A stretch of 64,000 nt of DNA from CAVOGJ01 sp963700865. GTDB taxonomy: Bacteria; Planctomycetota; Planctomycetia; Pirellulales; Pirellulaceae. The notes beneath the pieces are model-generated. The model did no database searches, was not told where the DNA came from, and saw nothing but the letters and a program-made list of their open reading frames with translations. The translations under genes and the position numbers were made by a program. Where the stretch lies: positions 1,426,001-1,490,000 of the forward strand of contig CAVOZC010000018.1 of the NCBI GenBank assembly GCA_963700865.1, in the 5' to 3' direction. Each line of letters opens with the position of its first letter. Within the stretch, counting starts at the first letter, position 1. Shown here piece by piece: positions 54,335 to 63,748 of this stretch.

Positions 54335-55294
54335 GTGATGGGGAGCGGGTCCAGTTCGATCTCAAGTGACCCGCTGCGAGTGCCCCGTGGCATCATTCGC
54401 CATGGTGGCATCAGTCCGGCTGTCCAGTGGACGCTCGGTTCGGCATGCGCCGTCGTGGTCCTAGGTTACCTGACGATGGCTTTGCCAACCGATGCGCGGC
54501 GTTGCCCGGATCCGGTTGCCGAAGTCCGCGTGTATTGCGCCTCGGGAGTGGCGCGGCCCGTCGAACAGGCGGTTGCGTTCTTCTGCGAACAACGCGGCGT
54601 CATGGCTCGGATCGAGCGGAGTGGCGGGTCGGGCGAATTGTTTGGCCAGGTCACCATGGAAGCGCAGATCGGGAAGCGACTGGGCGCGGATCTCTTGATT
54701 TCGGCGGATGCCGACCTCCTGGAGCGCGGTCGGGCGACGGGCGTTATCAGCGAGGTCTTTCCGTTGGCCGTCCAGCGTCCGGTCATCGTCACGTATGTCG
54801 ACTCGGGCTACACCGCGGTGAATCTGAGGCAGATGGTGGCGCTGGGTCGCCAGCACGACTTTGGGATTGCCACTGAGGAGGCGGCCATCGGTCGGCTGAC
54901 GCGAAACCTGGCCAGCGGCGAGGGCATCCTTGAGTCGTTACTGTCGCGTCGAAAACTCGAAACAGAAAACGTCATGCAGTTGGCGCAGGCCGTTGCCAGT
55001 CATGCCTTGGAAGCTGCGGTCATCTGGGACACGACGGTCGGCCAGGTCAATCGCCAGTACGGTCGTGAGGTGTTGTGCGTCGTGTCTCGGTTGGAGGAAG
55101 CGTCGGCGGATGGCGAAGCCTGGGTCGCTCTGGGGATCGTGAAACATCGTCGCCTCCGCCCACACGTGCGGGAACTGGCCGAATTTCTTGCGGGGCGAGA
55201 TGGCGGGCTGCCTTTCTTCCGTACGGCCGGGTTTGCCTTGGTGAGCGAGTCCTCTGGGGACGCACCCAGCGCGGCTGGGGTGGACCCTCTGTAA
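54335..55294 (+). CDS. ModA-like extracellular substrate-binding protein
   Basis: A 319-aa periplasmic binding protein with one N-terminal membrane anchor (WTLGSACAVVVLGYLTMAL). The mature part has the molybdate/sulfate-type binding-protein pattern: VYCASGVARPVEQAVAFF, IERSGGSGELFGQV, GADLLISADADLLERG, LAVQRPVIVTY, FGIATEEAAIGR and AAVIWDTTVGQ. The cargo is probably an oxyanion (molybdate or similar). A GTG (54335) or ATG (54338) may start it. Its stop overlaps the permease start, so the two are translationally coupled. Confidence 0.8.
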   Translation: MMGSGSSSISSDPLRVPRGIIRHGGISPAVQWTLGSACAVVVLGYLTMALPTDARRCPDPVAEVRVYCASGVARPVEQAVAFFCEQRGVMARIERSGGSGELFGQVTMEAQIGKRLGADLLISADADLLERGRATGVISEVFPLAVQRPVIVTYVDSGYTAVNLRQMVALGRQHDFGIATEEAAIGRLTRNLASGEGILESLLSRRKLETENVMQLAQAVASHALEAAVIWDTTVGQVNRQYGREVLCVVSRLEEASADGEAWVALGIVKHRRLRPHVRELAEFLAGRDGGLPFFRTAGFALVSESSGDAPSAAGVDPL

Positions 55295-56256
55295 TGAGCC
55301 CGTCTGTGCGTGCCACCACGAACTCCATCATCATGAACAAGGGCAATCGCGGGCCGCGGCGCCGTAACTGGCGAGACGGCAGGTTTTTTTGGGGAGCGAT
55401 GGCCACGTTCGGATGCGCTTATCTGTTCCTGATCGTTTCGCTACTCGTTGTCGACATGCGCTTTGTGAGCGGCGAGGATCTGCGGGCCGCTTTGGGAGAC
55501 CAGCGGGTCCGCTATTCGATGCAACTGAGCCTGATCAGCAGCACCCTCTCGGCCCTTGTGTCGACGTGGATCGCTGTGCCGACTGGTTATCTTCTGGCGC
55601 GGAGCGGAAGTCGAGCGCTTCGCCGTCGTTCCCGCGTCGGACCGGGCTGGCAGCGTTGTCGCCGCCTGGTCCGCACGTGCGTCGAGACGCTGTTTGATAT
55701 GCCGCTGGTCTTTCCGCCGCTTGCCATGGGCATCAGCCTACTCGTGCTGTTTCAGACGCCTGCGGGTCGCTGGGTGGACGCCCGCGTGGCGGAGTGGATG
55801 GCTGGGCTGGGATTTCCAGGAATTCGTGGTGTCTCGTATGAAGTGCCAGCCGTTATCTTGGCTCAATGCACCGTCGCCGCGGCGTATGCGATCCGCATCC
55901 TGCGGGCCACATTTGAGCGGATCGACCCCGAGCCCGAACGCTTGGCGCTGGTGCTGGGCGCCAGCGAGTGGCAGGCCTTCTCCTGGGTAGCGCTCCCGCA
56001 AGCTCGGCAGGGCATGATCAATGCCTTTACCATGGCTTGGGCACGGTCCTTGGGCGAATTTGGCCCCATCCTGGTCTTCGCCGGGATGACTCGCATGAAG
56101 ACCGAAGTGCTATCGACGACGGTATATCTCAACTTTTCCATCGGCAATCTACGGGGAGCCGTGACAGCGGCGCTGCTCCTGCTCACATTAGCGAGCGTGA
56201 TGCTGATCGCCCTGCGGACGGCGACGGGCTGGCAGGAGGACCGTGCCGACGATTGA
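55294..56256 (+). CDS. ABC transporter permease, ModB-like
   Basis: A 320-aa membrane protein. The stop of the binding-protein gene overlaps this ATG (TAATG), so I prefer 55294 to the in-frame upstream start at 55075. About five or six membrane helices are visible, for example MATFGCAYLFLIVSLLVVD, LVFPPLAMGISLLVLF and a final LLLLTLASVMLIAL. The BPD-transport EAA loop is present (ERLALVLGASEWQAFSWVALPQARQGM), followed by SLGEFGPILVFAGM, typical of ModB/CysT-type permeases. No ATP-binding subunit follows; the next gene is convergent hemG. Confidence 0.88.
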   Translation: MSPSVRATTNSIIMNKGNRGPRRRNWRDGRFFWGAMATFGCAYLFLIVSLLVVDMRFVSGEDLRAALGDQRVRYSMQLSLISSTLSALVSTWIAVPTGYLLARSGSRALRRRSRVGPGWQRCRRLVRTCVETLFDMPLVFPPLAMGISLLVLFQTPAGRWVDARVAEWMAGLGFPGIRGVSYEVPAVILAQCTVAAAYAIRILRATFERIDPEPERLALVLGASEWQAFSWVALPQARQGMINAFTMAWARSLGEFGPILVFAGMTRMKTEVLSTTVYLNFSIGNLRGAVTAALLLLTLASVMLIALRTATGWQEDRADD

Positions 56257-56348
56257 CGACGGCGCGGCCAATGGTGCTCGGCAGGTGTCGCGCATGGGGC
56301 GATTTCCGAGGTACTGGGTGTGCCGAGGGGGCATTCTCCGCGCCGCCG

Positions 56349-57785
56349 TCAATAGGATGCTGATGACGGGTCGGTTCGCGGCAATTCCAACTGAGAAACG
56401 ACGCGGTCGGCCGCAGTAAATCCGCTGCGAATGCACTGCGGAATGCCGATGCCCCGATAGCCACTGCCCGCCAGTGCCAGCGGCGGGTGGGAGGCCAGTT
56501 CCTGCTCGATCCTGGCAATCCTGGCCAGATGCCCCACGTGATATTGCGGTGTGGCTTGGGTCCAGCGCGTGGTGAGCGTCAACTGCGGTTTTCCCGAGGC
56601 TCCTAAGATCTCCTGCACCTGCTTTACCGCCAGTTCGGCTAATTCCGCGTCGTCCCGTTCCAGCACTTCGGGTCGCAACGCGCCACCCAGAAATACTCGC
56701 AGCAACACGTGTCCCGCGGGGGCTCGGCCGGCGAATTTATTGCTCGCAAAGCTGATGGCCACCAGGTCGCGTTGTTCCACGTCGGGCACGACCAGTCCGA
56801 AGGCGTCCAGCGGATGGGCCACCTGCGCTCGCTCGTAGCCGAGGCTGACGATTGCCACCGAAGCGGCCGGGATTTCGCTGAGTTCGTTCGCCAGACGAGG
56901 CGCGACCGTCGCCAGTAGTCGCCCGCTGATTGCGGTGGGGGTTGCCAGAATCAGGCCATCGAAAACCTCTGACTTGTCCAGCGATGAGATTTGCCAACGA
57001 TCTCCGGGATGGTGCGAGATCGCAGACACGGGCGAACGCAAACGAAGGCAACCTGCTGGAAGTCGCGCCGCCAGGTGAGCCACGAAGTGTCCCATCCCCT
57101 CGCGGGGCGCTCGAAACATGGCGTAGCGGGCGCCGGCGGACGTTCTGATTTCCCCGCGCCGTTGTTGTAAGCCGGCGGTCAAGCTGCCATGACTGCGTTC
57201 CATTTCGACCAATTGCGGGAGCGCGGCGGCCATGCTGAGGTGTTCCGGGTCGGCGGAGTAAATGCCGCTGACAAGTGGTTGCACGAGTCGCTCAAACACC
57301 TCCCGGCCCACGCGCCGCCGGGCGAAATCCGCCAAGGATTCGTCGGCGTTATCGCTGCGCGGAGCCACGAACCGCTCCCAGGCCAGCGCCAACTTTCCCT
57401 GCCAGGAGAGTAGCCGCGAACGGAGAACGCTTCGCAGATCGACCGCCGCCGCGAGATAGAAACCCTCCGGAACCGGATGCAACCGCCCCCGCGACAGCAG
57501 CAATGCGCGTTGATGGGCCTGCTGCGGTTCCAAAAGGCCCTCGTAGTCCGTGGCGGTCGCCAACCGTTCCGCCCACGGTAACTGTGCATTCACAAGAAAG
57601 CTGTCAGCGCTACGTTCGATCAGATATCCGTCGATCCGCTCGGTCTCCAGGACGCCGCCCGGACGATTTGCCGGATCAAACAGGGTCACGCGCGGTGCGG
57701 ACGGTGCCTGCGTCAGCCGCACGGCGGCCGACAAGCCGGAAATGCCGGCTCCGACGATGGCGATGCGTGGTCGTGGCAAGCTCAT
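56349..57785 (-). CDS. hemG: Protoporphyrinogen oxidase (oxygen-dependent, FAD)
   Basis: A 478-aa flavoprotein that oxidises protoporphyrinogen IX to protoporphyrin IX in heme synthesis. It has an N-terminal FAD dinucleotide motif IAIVGAGISGLSAAVRL, FDPANRPGGVLET, ERSADSFLVN, VSGIYSADPEHLSM and a terminal ALAGSGYRGIGIPQCIRSG for FAD. This is the HemY/PPOX type. The symbol hemG is used for this type in many bacterial annotations; hemY is the alternative. It is divergent from the ftr gene, with 208 bp between. Confidence 0.93.
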   Translation of the reverse strand: MSLPRPRIAIVGAGISGLSAAVRLTQAPSAPRVTLFDPANRPGGVLETERIDGYLIERSADSFLVNAQLPWAERLATATDYEGLLEPQQAHQRALLLSRGRLHPVPEGFYLAAAVDLRSVLRSRLLSWQGKLALAWERFVAPRSDNADESLADFARRRVGREVFERLVQPLVSGIYSADPEHLSMAAALPQLVEMERSHGSLTAGLQQRRGEIRTSAGARYAMFRAPREGMGHFVAHLAARLPAGCLRLRSPVSAISHHPGDRWQISSLDKSEVFDGLILATPTAISGRLLATVAPRLANELSEIPAASVAIVSLGYERAQVAHPLDAFGLVVPDVEQRDLVAISFASNKFAGRAPAGHVLLRVFLGGALRPEVLERDDAELAELAVKQVQEILGASGKPQLTLTTRWTQATPQYHVGHLARIARIEQELASHPPLALAGSGYRGIGIPQCIRSGFTAADRVVSQLELPRTDPSSASY

Positions 57786-57993
57786 GCGGGTGAACCGTAG
57801 TCTTCAACGCGTGGCCAACCGCCATTCCCGTTGCCCAGGTGCCTGCTGCCCGGTGGATCACCTGTGGACCGCCGCGAGGATCGCGACCGCTCAAGGGACC
57901 TTCCCCGGCTTGGGTTTACGGACGGTCCGTTCTCGATCATGATCTACCACCGGTTGCACCGCAACCGAGTCACCCATCTCGACGTAACTGTCC

Positions 57994-58893
57994 ATGAAAA
58001 TCGATTCCACGCATATCGACGATACGTTTGCAGAGGCCTTTCCGATGCGGTATGCGCGGCTGGTAGTGACGGCTGCGGACGCGCATTGGCTGGACGCGGC
58101 ACTCCGCTCATTTTGCGGTTACGGGACATCGGTCATCGCTTGTGATGCGGAGGTAGGTGTCGAATCGCGGTTGCCGCCTGCCGAGACTCCGGATGGACGC
58201 TGCGGGGCGAGTGTGCTGGTGTTCGGTTTCTCAACGGACGCGTTGGCGAAATCGGTGCCGCGGCGGGTCGGACAGTGTTTGATGACCTGCCCCAGCGTCG
58301 CTGTCTATGATGGTTTGCCCACCGCGACTCGACGCATCCCCCTGGGTAAGCACCTGCGTTACTTTGGAGACGGCTTTCAAAAAAGTAAAGTCATCGCCGA
58401 GCGCCGTTATTGGCGGATCCCCGTGATGGAAGGAGAATTTCTTGTCGAAGCGTCTCTCGGTACGGCCAAGGGGGTGGCCGGGGGGAATTTTCTCATCGAA
58501 GCGGGTTCCAACGGGGCGGCATTGGCGGCCGCACGGAAGGCGGTCGAGATACTCGACGCAATGCCCGGTGTGATGACGCCGTTTCCTGGCGGAGTCGCCC
58601 GTAGCGGGAGCAAGGTGGGGTCGCGGTACCCGGGCTTGAAGGCCTCCACCGCCGAGGCGTTCTGTCCCAGTCTGCGGGGGCGCGTTGCCAGCCACCTGTG
58701 GGACGGTGTCCAGTCGGTTCTGGAAATTGTCCTGGACGGAGTCTCGGAAGAGGCGGTCGCTCGCTCGATGGCCAGCGGGATTCGGGCCGCGGTCGGTCCG
58801 GACATCATCGCGATCAGCGCCGGAAATTATGGCGGCAAACTGGGACCCATCCACCTGCAGCTGCGTGAAATCCTGACGGTCGGCGGCGGGTGA
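57994..58893 (+). CDS. Formylmethanofuran:tetrahydromethanopterin formyltransferase
   Basis: A 299-aa enzyme of the Ftr/FhcD family that transfers a formyl group between formylmethanofuran and tetrahydromethanopterin. It shows IDDTFAEAFPMRYARLVVTA, IACDAEVGVE, GFSTDALAKSVPRRVGQCLMTCP, KLGKHLRYFGDGFQ-like IPLGKHLRYFGDGFQ and ARSGSKVGSRY. H4MPT-linked C1 transfer is known in planctomycetes (the Fhc/Mtd/Mch set). Other fhc genes are not in the window. The gene symbol in use is ftr or fhcD; I leave it empty because the complex context is absent. It coexists with folD at 19895. Confidence 0.9.
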   Translation: MKIDSTHIDDTFAEAFPMRYARLVVTAADAHWLDAALRSFCGYGTSVIACDAEVGVESRLPPAETPDGRCGASVLVFGFSTDALAKSVPRRVGQCLMTCPSVAVYDGLPTATRRIPLGKHLRYFGDGFQKSKVIAERRYWRIPVMEGEFLVEASLGTAKGVAGGNFLIEAGSNGAALAAARKAVEILDAMPGVMTPFPGGVARSGSKVGSRYPGLKASTAEAFCPSLRGRVASHLWDGVQSVLEIVLDGVSEEAVARSMASGIRAAVGPDIIAISAGNYGGKLGPIHLQLREILTVGGG

Positions 58894-59033
58894 ACCGCGG
58901 GGTAAGCCGGGTCGGGCTCGCTGAGCACGGTCAGCAGCTGCCGTGTATCTAAACGGGCAGTTTCGGTATGCTGTCCGGGAAATCGGCCAGGATGGCTGTC
59001 TCCCGCCCCGTCATCGCCCACAAGGACGTCCCG

Positions 59034-60014
59034 ATGGATCTCTCGATTGTCGTGCCCATCTACAACGAGGTGGACAGCCTGTCGCTTCTCTATCGGAGCG
59101 TCTGTGAGGCGCTGGCGTCCCTGGGACGATCGTTCGAACTGATCCTCGTGAATGACGGATCGACGGATGGGTCGGGTGATTTGCTGGATCACCTGGCGAT
59201 ACGGGATCAGCGAGTCCGCGTGGTACATTTGCGACGCAATTTTGGCCAGACGGCGGCGATGAGTGCGGGGATCGATCACGCGCGAGGGCAGGTCATCGCG
59301 ATGATGGACGCGGATCTGCAGAATGATCCGAACGACATCCCGAAAATGCTCGCTAAACTAGAGGAGGGTTACGACCTGGTCCATGGTTGGCGTCGTCATC
59401 GGCAAGATGCCTTTCTCAACCGCAAACTCCCCTCATATGTCGCCAACCGCATCATCGCCTGGGTCACCGGCTTCCCCGTTCGTGATCTGGGCTGCACTCT
59501 GAAAGTGATGCGGCGAGAAATCGCTGACGATATCCGTTTATACGGAGAGATGCACCGCTTCATTCCCATCCTCGCGCATTGGCAAGGGGCCCGTTGCGTG
59601 GAGATTGAGACGAAGCATCATCCCCGTCGCTTTGGCCAGACGAAGTACGGAATCTCGCGAACGTTTCGTGTGATTCTGGATCTCCTCACCGTCAAGTTCC
59701 TGATCCAGTATTCGACCAGTCCCATGCGCTTGTTCGGATCACTCGGCTTGGGTTGCACGATGGCCGGGTGCGTGGCCGCGTTGGCGGTATTCTTGATGAA
59801 ACTCATCAGCGGCTTTGACATGACGGGAAACCCCCTTCTCTATTTGTCGCTGTTCGGATTCATGACCGGTGTGCAGTTTTTCTCGCTGGGGATGTTGGGT
59901 GAAATGAGTGCCCGCACCTATTACGAAAGTCAGGGGCGCAAGCCCTATGCGGTCCGCCGCACGGTGCCGATGGTGGACGCTGGCGAGCCCGAACATTGGC
60001 GAAAATCGGCCTGA
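59034..60014 (+). CDS. Membrane family 2 glycosyltransferase (GtrB/ArnC-like)
   Basis: A 326-aa protein from the ATG at 59034 (MDLSIVVPIYNEVDSLSLLY); the frame is open upstream to 58968. It has VNDGSTDGSGDLLD, HLRRNFGQTAAMSAGIDHA, DADLQNDPNDIPKML (DxD), DLGCTLKVMRREI and RRFGQTKYGISRTFRVILDL, all typical of polyprenyl-phosphate glycosyltransferases such as GtrB. Two C-terminal membrane helices are visible (GCTMAGCVAALAVFLMKLI and LYLSLFGFMTGVQFFSL). It likely loads a sugar on a polyprenyl phosphate. It precedes tmk on the same strand. Confidence 0.92.
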   Translation: MDLSIVVPIYNEVDSLSLLYRSVCEALASLGRSFELILVNDGSTDGSGDLLDHLAIRDQRVRVVHLRRNFGQTAAMSAGIDHARGQVIAMMDADLQNDPNDIPKMLAKLEEGYDLVHGWRRHRQDAFLNRKLPSYVANRIIAWVTGFPVRDLGCTLKVMRREIADDIRLYGEMHRFIPILAHWQGARCVEIETKHHPRRFGQTKYGISRTFRVILDLLTVKFLIQYSTSPMRLFGSLGLGCTMAGCVAALAVFLMKLISGFDMTGNPLLYLSLFGFMTGVQFFSLGMLGEMSARTYYESQGRKPYAVRRTVPMVDAGEPEHWRKSA

Positions 60015-60115
60015 TCGGGGCCGGACCGAGGGTGGCAGCGGCGGCTATGGGCGAGCCGCTGGAAGCGATAGAATCGGGATTGCCCCACGTTTCGCCGCTT
60101 CCCCGAACCAGCCCT

Positions 60116-60730
60116 ATGTCTGTCTCCCGCTTCTTCTCGTTTGACGGCGTTGACGGTGTCGGCAAGTCGACCCAGATTCAGCTGTGCATTGACTGGCTGC
60201 GTGCCGCGGGTCACGAGGTGGTTGCCTGCCGGGACCCAGGAACAACGCCCTTGGGCGAGCAATTGCGGCAGATTGTCCTCCAGGGGCACGAGATGCGGAT
60301 CAGTCCCGAGTGCGAAACGCTGATCTATATGGCGGCGCGAGCGCAACTGGTGAGTGAGGTCATCCGACCGGCACTGGAACAAGGGCAGATCGTGATGGCG
60401 GATCGCTACCTGTTGGCCAATGTCGTTTATCAGGGGTACGGGTTCGCGTTGGATGTTGACCAACTGTGGGCGGTTGGCCAGTTCGCGACGGGCGGTCTCC
60501 TGCCGGCGATGACGATTGTGTTGGATCTCGATGTGGATGCCGCGGCAGCTCGTCGCCAAGGCACCGCGGATCGGATGGAAAGTCGCGATCGAGCGTACTT
60601 CGATGCGCTGCGGCAGGGCTTTTTGACCGAGGCTCGGCGGCATCCGCAGTCGATGGCTGTCGTTGATGCTGGCCGCGGCGTGGAGGAAATTCAGGCGGAG
60701 ATCCGCGCGCTATTGAGCCCCTATCTGTAG
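60116..60730 (+). CDS. tmk: Thymidylate kinase
   Basis: A 204-aa cytosolic kinase that phosphorylates dTMP to dTDP. I use the ATG at 60116, which puts FFSFDGVDGVGKSTQIQLC (P-loop) at residues 6-24; the open frame starts at 59996 but the extra 40 residues have no family match. It has CRDPGTTPLGEQLRQIVL, the dTMP-binding VMADRYLLANVVYQGYG and TADRMESRD. holB follows after 24 bp, the usual tmk-holB pairing. Confidence 0.95.
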   Translation: MSVSRFFSFDGVDGVGKSTQIQLCIDWLRAAGHEVVACRDPGTTPLGEQLRQIVLQGHEMRISPECETLIYMAARAQLVSEVIRPALEQGQIVMADRYLLANVVYQGYGFALDVDQLWAVGQFATGGLLPAMTIVLDLDVDAAAARRQGTADRMESRDRAYFDALRQGFLTEARRHPQSMAVVDAGRGVEEIQAEIRALLSPYL

Positions 60731-60754
60731 CCCCGAGGGAAGGATGAATTCACC

Positions 60755-61831
60755 ATGAGTTGGCAGGGGATTGAGGGGCACGATCGCGTCGTCGATCTTT
60801 TCCGCCGCAGCCTGGCCGCCGGTCGGTTAGGTAGTACCTTTCTTTTTGTCGGCCCGGCGGGAGTGGGAAAGCACCGTTTCGCGCTGAAGCTGGCCGCGGC
60901 ACTCCTGTGCGAAGCGGATCGCTCCGAACCAATCGACCCTTGCGGGTCGTGTCCCGCCTGTGAGCAGGTGGCGGCGGGCACCCATCCTGATTTGGACCTG
61001 ATCGCTCGTCCCGCGGATAAGTCGGTCATTCCCGTGGAATTATTGATTGGTGACAAGCAGCATCGCATGCGAGAAGGACTGTGCGCCCGCATCGCAATGA
61101 GGCCGTTCCGTGGGGGCAGGAAGATCGCGATCATTGATGATGCCGACGATCTGAATCAGGAGGGTGCCAATTGCCTGTTGAAGACACTGGAGGAACCTCC
61201 CGCGAAATCGGTGTTGATTCTGGTGGGTACCAGTCCCCAGCGACAATTGCCCACCATTCGCTCCCGCTGTCAGATCGTGCGTTTTGAGCCCCTGCCCACC
61301 GACGTCTGTGCGGCTCTGATCCAACACCAGGCCTGGGCACCCGACGCGGCGTCGGCGGCACGGCTGGCGTGGATGTGCAAAGGAAGCCTCGCCCAGGCGG
61401 CGCGGTGGAACGACCCGGAACTCTGGCGATTGCGCACCGAGCTGTTCGAGTGCTTGACCGGCGATCCTTGGCCCGCAGCCAAGCTGACAGGCTTGATCAA
61501 CAAGTCGATCGAAGCGGTGGGGAAAGATGCCGGTCCTCGCCGCGAGCAATTGCGCCAGGTAATCGACATCGTGTGTGATTTCTACCGTGACGTGATGCGT
61601 CGGTTGGTGGCGGCTCACGGCTCGACCGATGACGAACTCGGCAAGTACGCCTTGATGCTGGTCAGCCGTTCTCCCGATGTCGAGACGATCGCTGCCTGTG
61701 TCGAGCGAACGCAGGCGGCCCGCCTGCATGTCGATGCCAACGCGAATCAAAGCACCAATATTGAGGCTTGGATTGATGAGTTGGGACAAATCCAGCGGCA
61801 ACAGCTGGCAACAGCCGACAGCGAATGGTGA
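60755..61831 (+). CDS. holB: DNA polymerase III subunit delta prime
   Basis: A 358-aa clamp-loader subunit. It has a RuvB/AAA-type core: FLFVGPAGVGKHRFALKLA (Walker A with His in place of Ser/Thr), zinc module CGSCPACEQVAAGTHPD, IAIIDDADDLNQEGANCLLKTLEEPP and IRSRCQIVRFEPL (SRC). It forms a pair with tmk (24 bp upstream). It converges with the HTH regulator gene 18 bp away. Confidence 0.93.
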   Translation: MSWQGIEGHDRVVDLFRRSLAAGRLGSTFLFVGPAGVGKHRFALKLAAALLCEADRSEPIDPCGSCPACEQVAAGTHPDLDLIARPADKSVIPVELLIGDKQHRMREGLCARIAMRPFRGGRKIAIIDDADDLNQEGANCLLKTLEEPPAKSVLILVGTSPQRQLPTIRSRCQIVRFEPLPTDVCAALIQHQAWAPDAASAARLAWMCKGSLAQAARWNDPELWRLRTELFECLTGDPWPAAKLTGLINKSIEAVGKDAGPRREQLRQVIDIVCDFYRDVMRRLVAAHGSTDDELGKYALMLVSRSPDVETIAACVERTQAARLHVDANANQSTNIEAWIDELGQIQRQQLATADSEW

Positions 61832-61849
61832 TTCGCCGTCGGCCTGCGA

Positions 61850-62368
61850 TTAACTCCACTCACGGTAGAGTGACTCTTCGGAAAGCAATCGTTCCGCAGC
61901 GCGGCCGTACTCGCCGAGGCTCCGCCGTTGTCCCACGGAATGCCAGGGTCCAATTTCCTCCAGCTCCGGCATGATCTCGACCAGCAGCTCGATCACCGTC
62001 CCGGCAAGTCGCTTGGTCGAAGCGCCGCGGGCCTGTTCCTCGAGAGCCTTGGCCGTTTTCATGATGCGGACCAGTCGGGCCCGATGCATGATCGGTGAGG
62101 AAAGCGGCATGCCCGGGTCGACCAGAAGATCGGCGATCGGTACGCCGAGTACCCTTTGCCAGCGAAGCAACTCGCTCAACCGCAGGTCGTGGGCACCGGA
62201 TTCCTCCTCGCGCAAGCGACGAATGTCGACGCCGGTTTGCCGGGCAATGCTCCTCAGCGAGAGACCCTGTTGCTGACGTACCTCGGCAATGCGGTGAGAT
62301 GGTTCGTGGGGAAAATCGGCAGCGGTGGGGATCGATTGCCACTTCACATCGGTCGGGATCGCTGACAT
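61850..62368 (-). CDS. Helix-turn-helix (XRE-like) regulator
   Basis: A 172-aa putative DNA-binding protein from the ATG at 62368 (the open frame begins at 62416). An HTH core, HRIAEVRQQQGLSLRSIARQTGVDIRRLREEESGAHDLRLSELLRWQRVL-like in pattern, spans about residues 24-75, with the XRE signature IAEVRQQQGLSLRSIA. The C-terminal part is helical (LVRIMKTAKALEEQA). The target is unknown. It stands in reverse orientation to holB. Confidence 0.8.
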   Translation of the reverse strand: MSAIPTDVKWQSIPTAADFPHEPSHRIAEVRQQQGLSLRSIARQTGVDIRRLREEESGAHDLRLSELLRWQRVLGVPIADLLVDPGMPLSSPIMHRARLVRIMKTAKALEEQARGASTKRLAGTVIELLVEIMPELEEIGPWHSVGQRRSLGEYGRAAERLLSEESLYREWS

Positions 62369-62997
62369 TTGCCTCTCCTGAATCCGGGAACCCGGCTGGT
62401 GAAGAAGAATTCGCACCGCTTGGACCGCACGACGGCCGACTCAGGTTGCCCACGCGCCCCACTCATACCCTGCCCTGCAAGGCAGCGTCATGAATGCGTG
62501 CCGGAACCACCCAAGCTGGCCTCGGTCGAACCAAGGTCACCTGATGGAGGTGCCAAAAGCGTGACGATTTCCCCTTCTTGATGGTTAGCCTTGCCGGTTC
62601 GACGTTGATAGAAACGACCGACTGCCCCCGATGGCTAACCTCGGATTAGACCCGCGACGAGTCGAGCCACGACGCAGTTGCGTCGCTGCCCTCACATCCC
62701 TGGGTGTCTCGCCCCATTTCCTGTGGCGGAACATCCATATTCTACACCAGGATGCCGCGAAGGGGAGGGTCGGCGTAAACAAAATTTGCGGATCGCCACT
62801 GCCGCGGAGGCCTGTGGAAGGAACCGGCGCCGCTAAGAGGGACAGGTTCGCTATCTGTTGTTCTTTCCCAGAACCAGGAACCATCGCCTATTTCAACTCT
62901 CTTCCCGCCGCTGGCAGGCTACAAGCGGACCCCGGGATGAAATCCACATGCCGGCTGGTGTATGGCCGGCCGAAGGTAGCGCGGCAAAAACTGGAAA
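62369..62997. other. Intergenic region of about 630 bp
   Basis: No gene is supported on either strand; open frames here (62631-63290 plus, 62585-62884 minus) overlap the GT2 gene or have no recognisable domain. A GCCGGC/GCCGGC hairpin (62951-62971) lies 27 bp beyond the stop of the minus-strand GT2 gene, with no U-tract. The sequence near 62840-62890 (ctatctgttgttctttccc) looks distinctive but I cannot assign it. Confidence 0.4.
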
Positions 62998-63603
62998 TTA
63001 GCGGGGCTGATTGGTTGATTTCAGACGTACCAGGTAGCGGGGTGGACGGGCATACTCCCCCTCTCTCCGCACGTGTTCCGGGTGAGTGGTATGCACCTGC
63101 AGGAATTCCTCGGGATGGGGGACACGAGCCAGTTTTTCTATGGCTGGACGCCGCAGCATCCGGGTCGTACCGCGACGCAGCTCCAGGTTTCCCTGCGGGC
63201 GGACCATCACCAGTTGCTGGTCGCCGCGCATTTTCCAAAGTTCGCGTAGCTCCTGGCTGCTCACCGCTTCCAATCGGTCAACAATCATGACGATCGGAGC
63301 CGTGGTCTGCCGTAAGGCGGCTTGGGTGACCATCGTCTTGCCGTAAGGCAAGGCATGTCGTATCAGGCGCACCTGCGGAAAATGACGCGACAGTTGCGCA
63401 GCGATGGTGCCGGTCTCGTCGGTCGAACCATCGTCGATGATCAGCAATTCGAAGTGGTGCGTCAGATCGGCAATGATCTCTAGAAGTTCCTGGATGCTTT
63501 TCGTAAGGATCGCCTCGCGATCACGAACCGGCACGACGATGCTCAGGGAGTATTTCACGGCCAGCACCTGGGATGATGGAAGTGGGAGGGAAAGGCTTCG
63601 CAT
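62998..63603 (-). CDS. Small family 2 glycosyltransferase-like protein
   Basis: A GT2 protein of about 201 aa (ATG at 63603; the open frame continues upstream to 63870 without a family match). The core reads LSIVVPVRDREAILTKSIQELL, IIDDGSTDETGTIAAQL, and TTAPIVMIVDRLEAVS at the position where GT2 enzymes have a DxD. Only one Asp of that motif is seen, so activity is uncertain. The protein is short for a GT2 and may lack an acceptor part. It follows a partial glycosyltransferase on the same strand after 145 bp. Confidence 0.75.
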   Translation of the reverse strand: MRSLSLPLPSSQVLAVKYSLSIVVPVRDREAILTKSIQELLEIIADLTHHFELLIIDDGSTDETGTIAAQLSRHFPQVRLIRHALPYGKTMVTQAALRQTTAPIVMIVDRLEAVSSQELRELWKMRGDQQLVMVRPQGNLELRRGTTRMLRRPAIEKLARVPHPEEFLQVHTTHPEHVRREGEYARPPRYLVRLKSTNQPR

Positions 63604-63748
63604 GCACGCGCAGCTGTTCATCGGTTTGGCGCTGGGAGCGAATCGAGTCGTTGTGAAAGACTGGCGATCACCAGGGTCCTGTTGATCGTGGCAATTCTGC
63701 TGCCTGAGCGGCCGTTTCACCCTTCTTGGCAGGTGGGCCGCGGGCGAC

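Noticed and set aside
62585..62884. 99-codon minus-strand frame
   Set aside because: No signal peptide, domain or RBS; it includes a proline/serine-rich chance-like sequence.
62631..63290. 219-codon plus-strand frame near the right end
   Set aside because: It overlaps the GT2 gene on the other strand over much of its length and has no domain or RBS.
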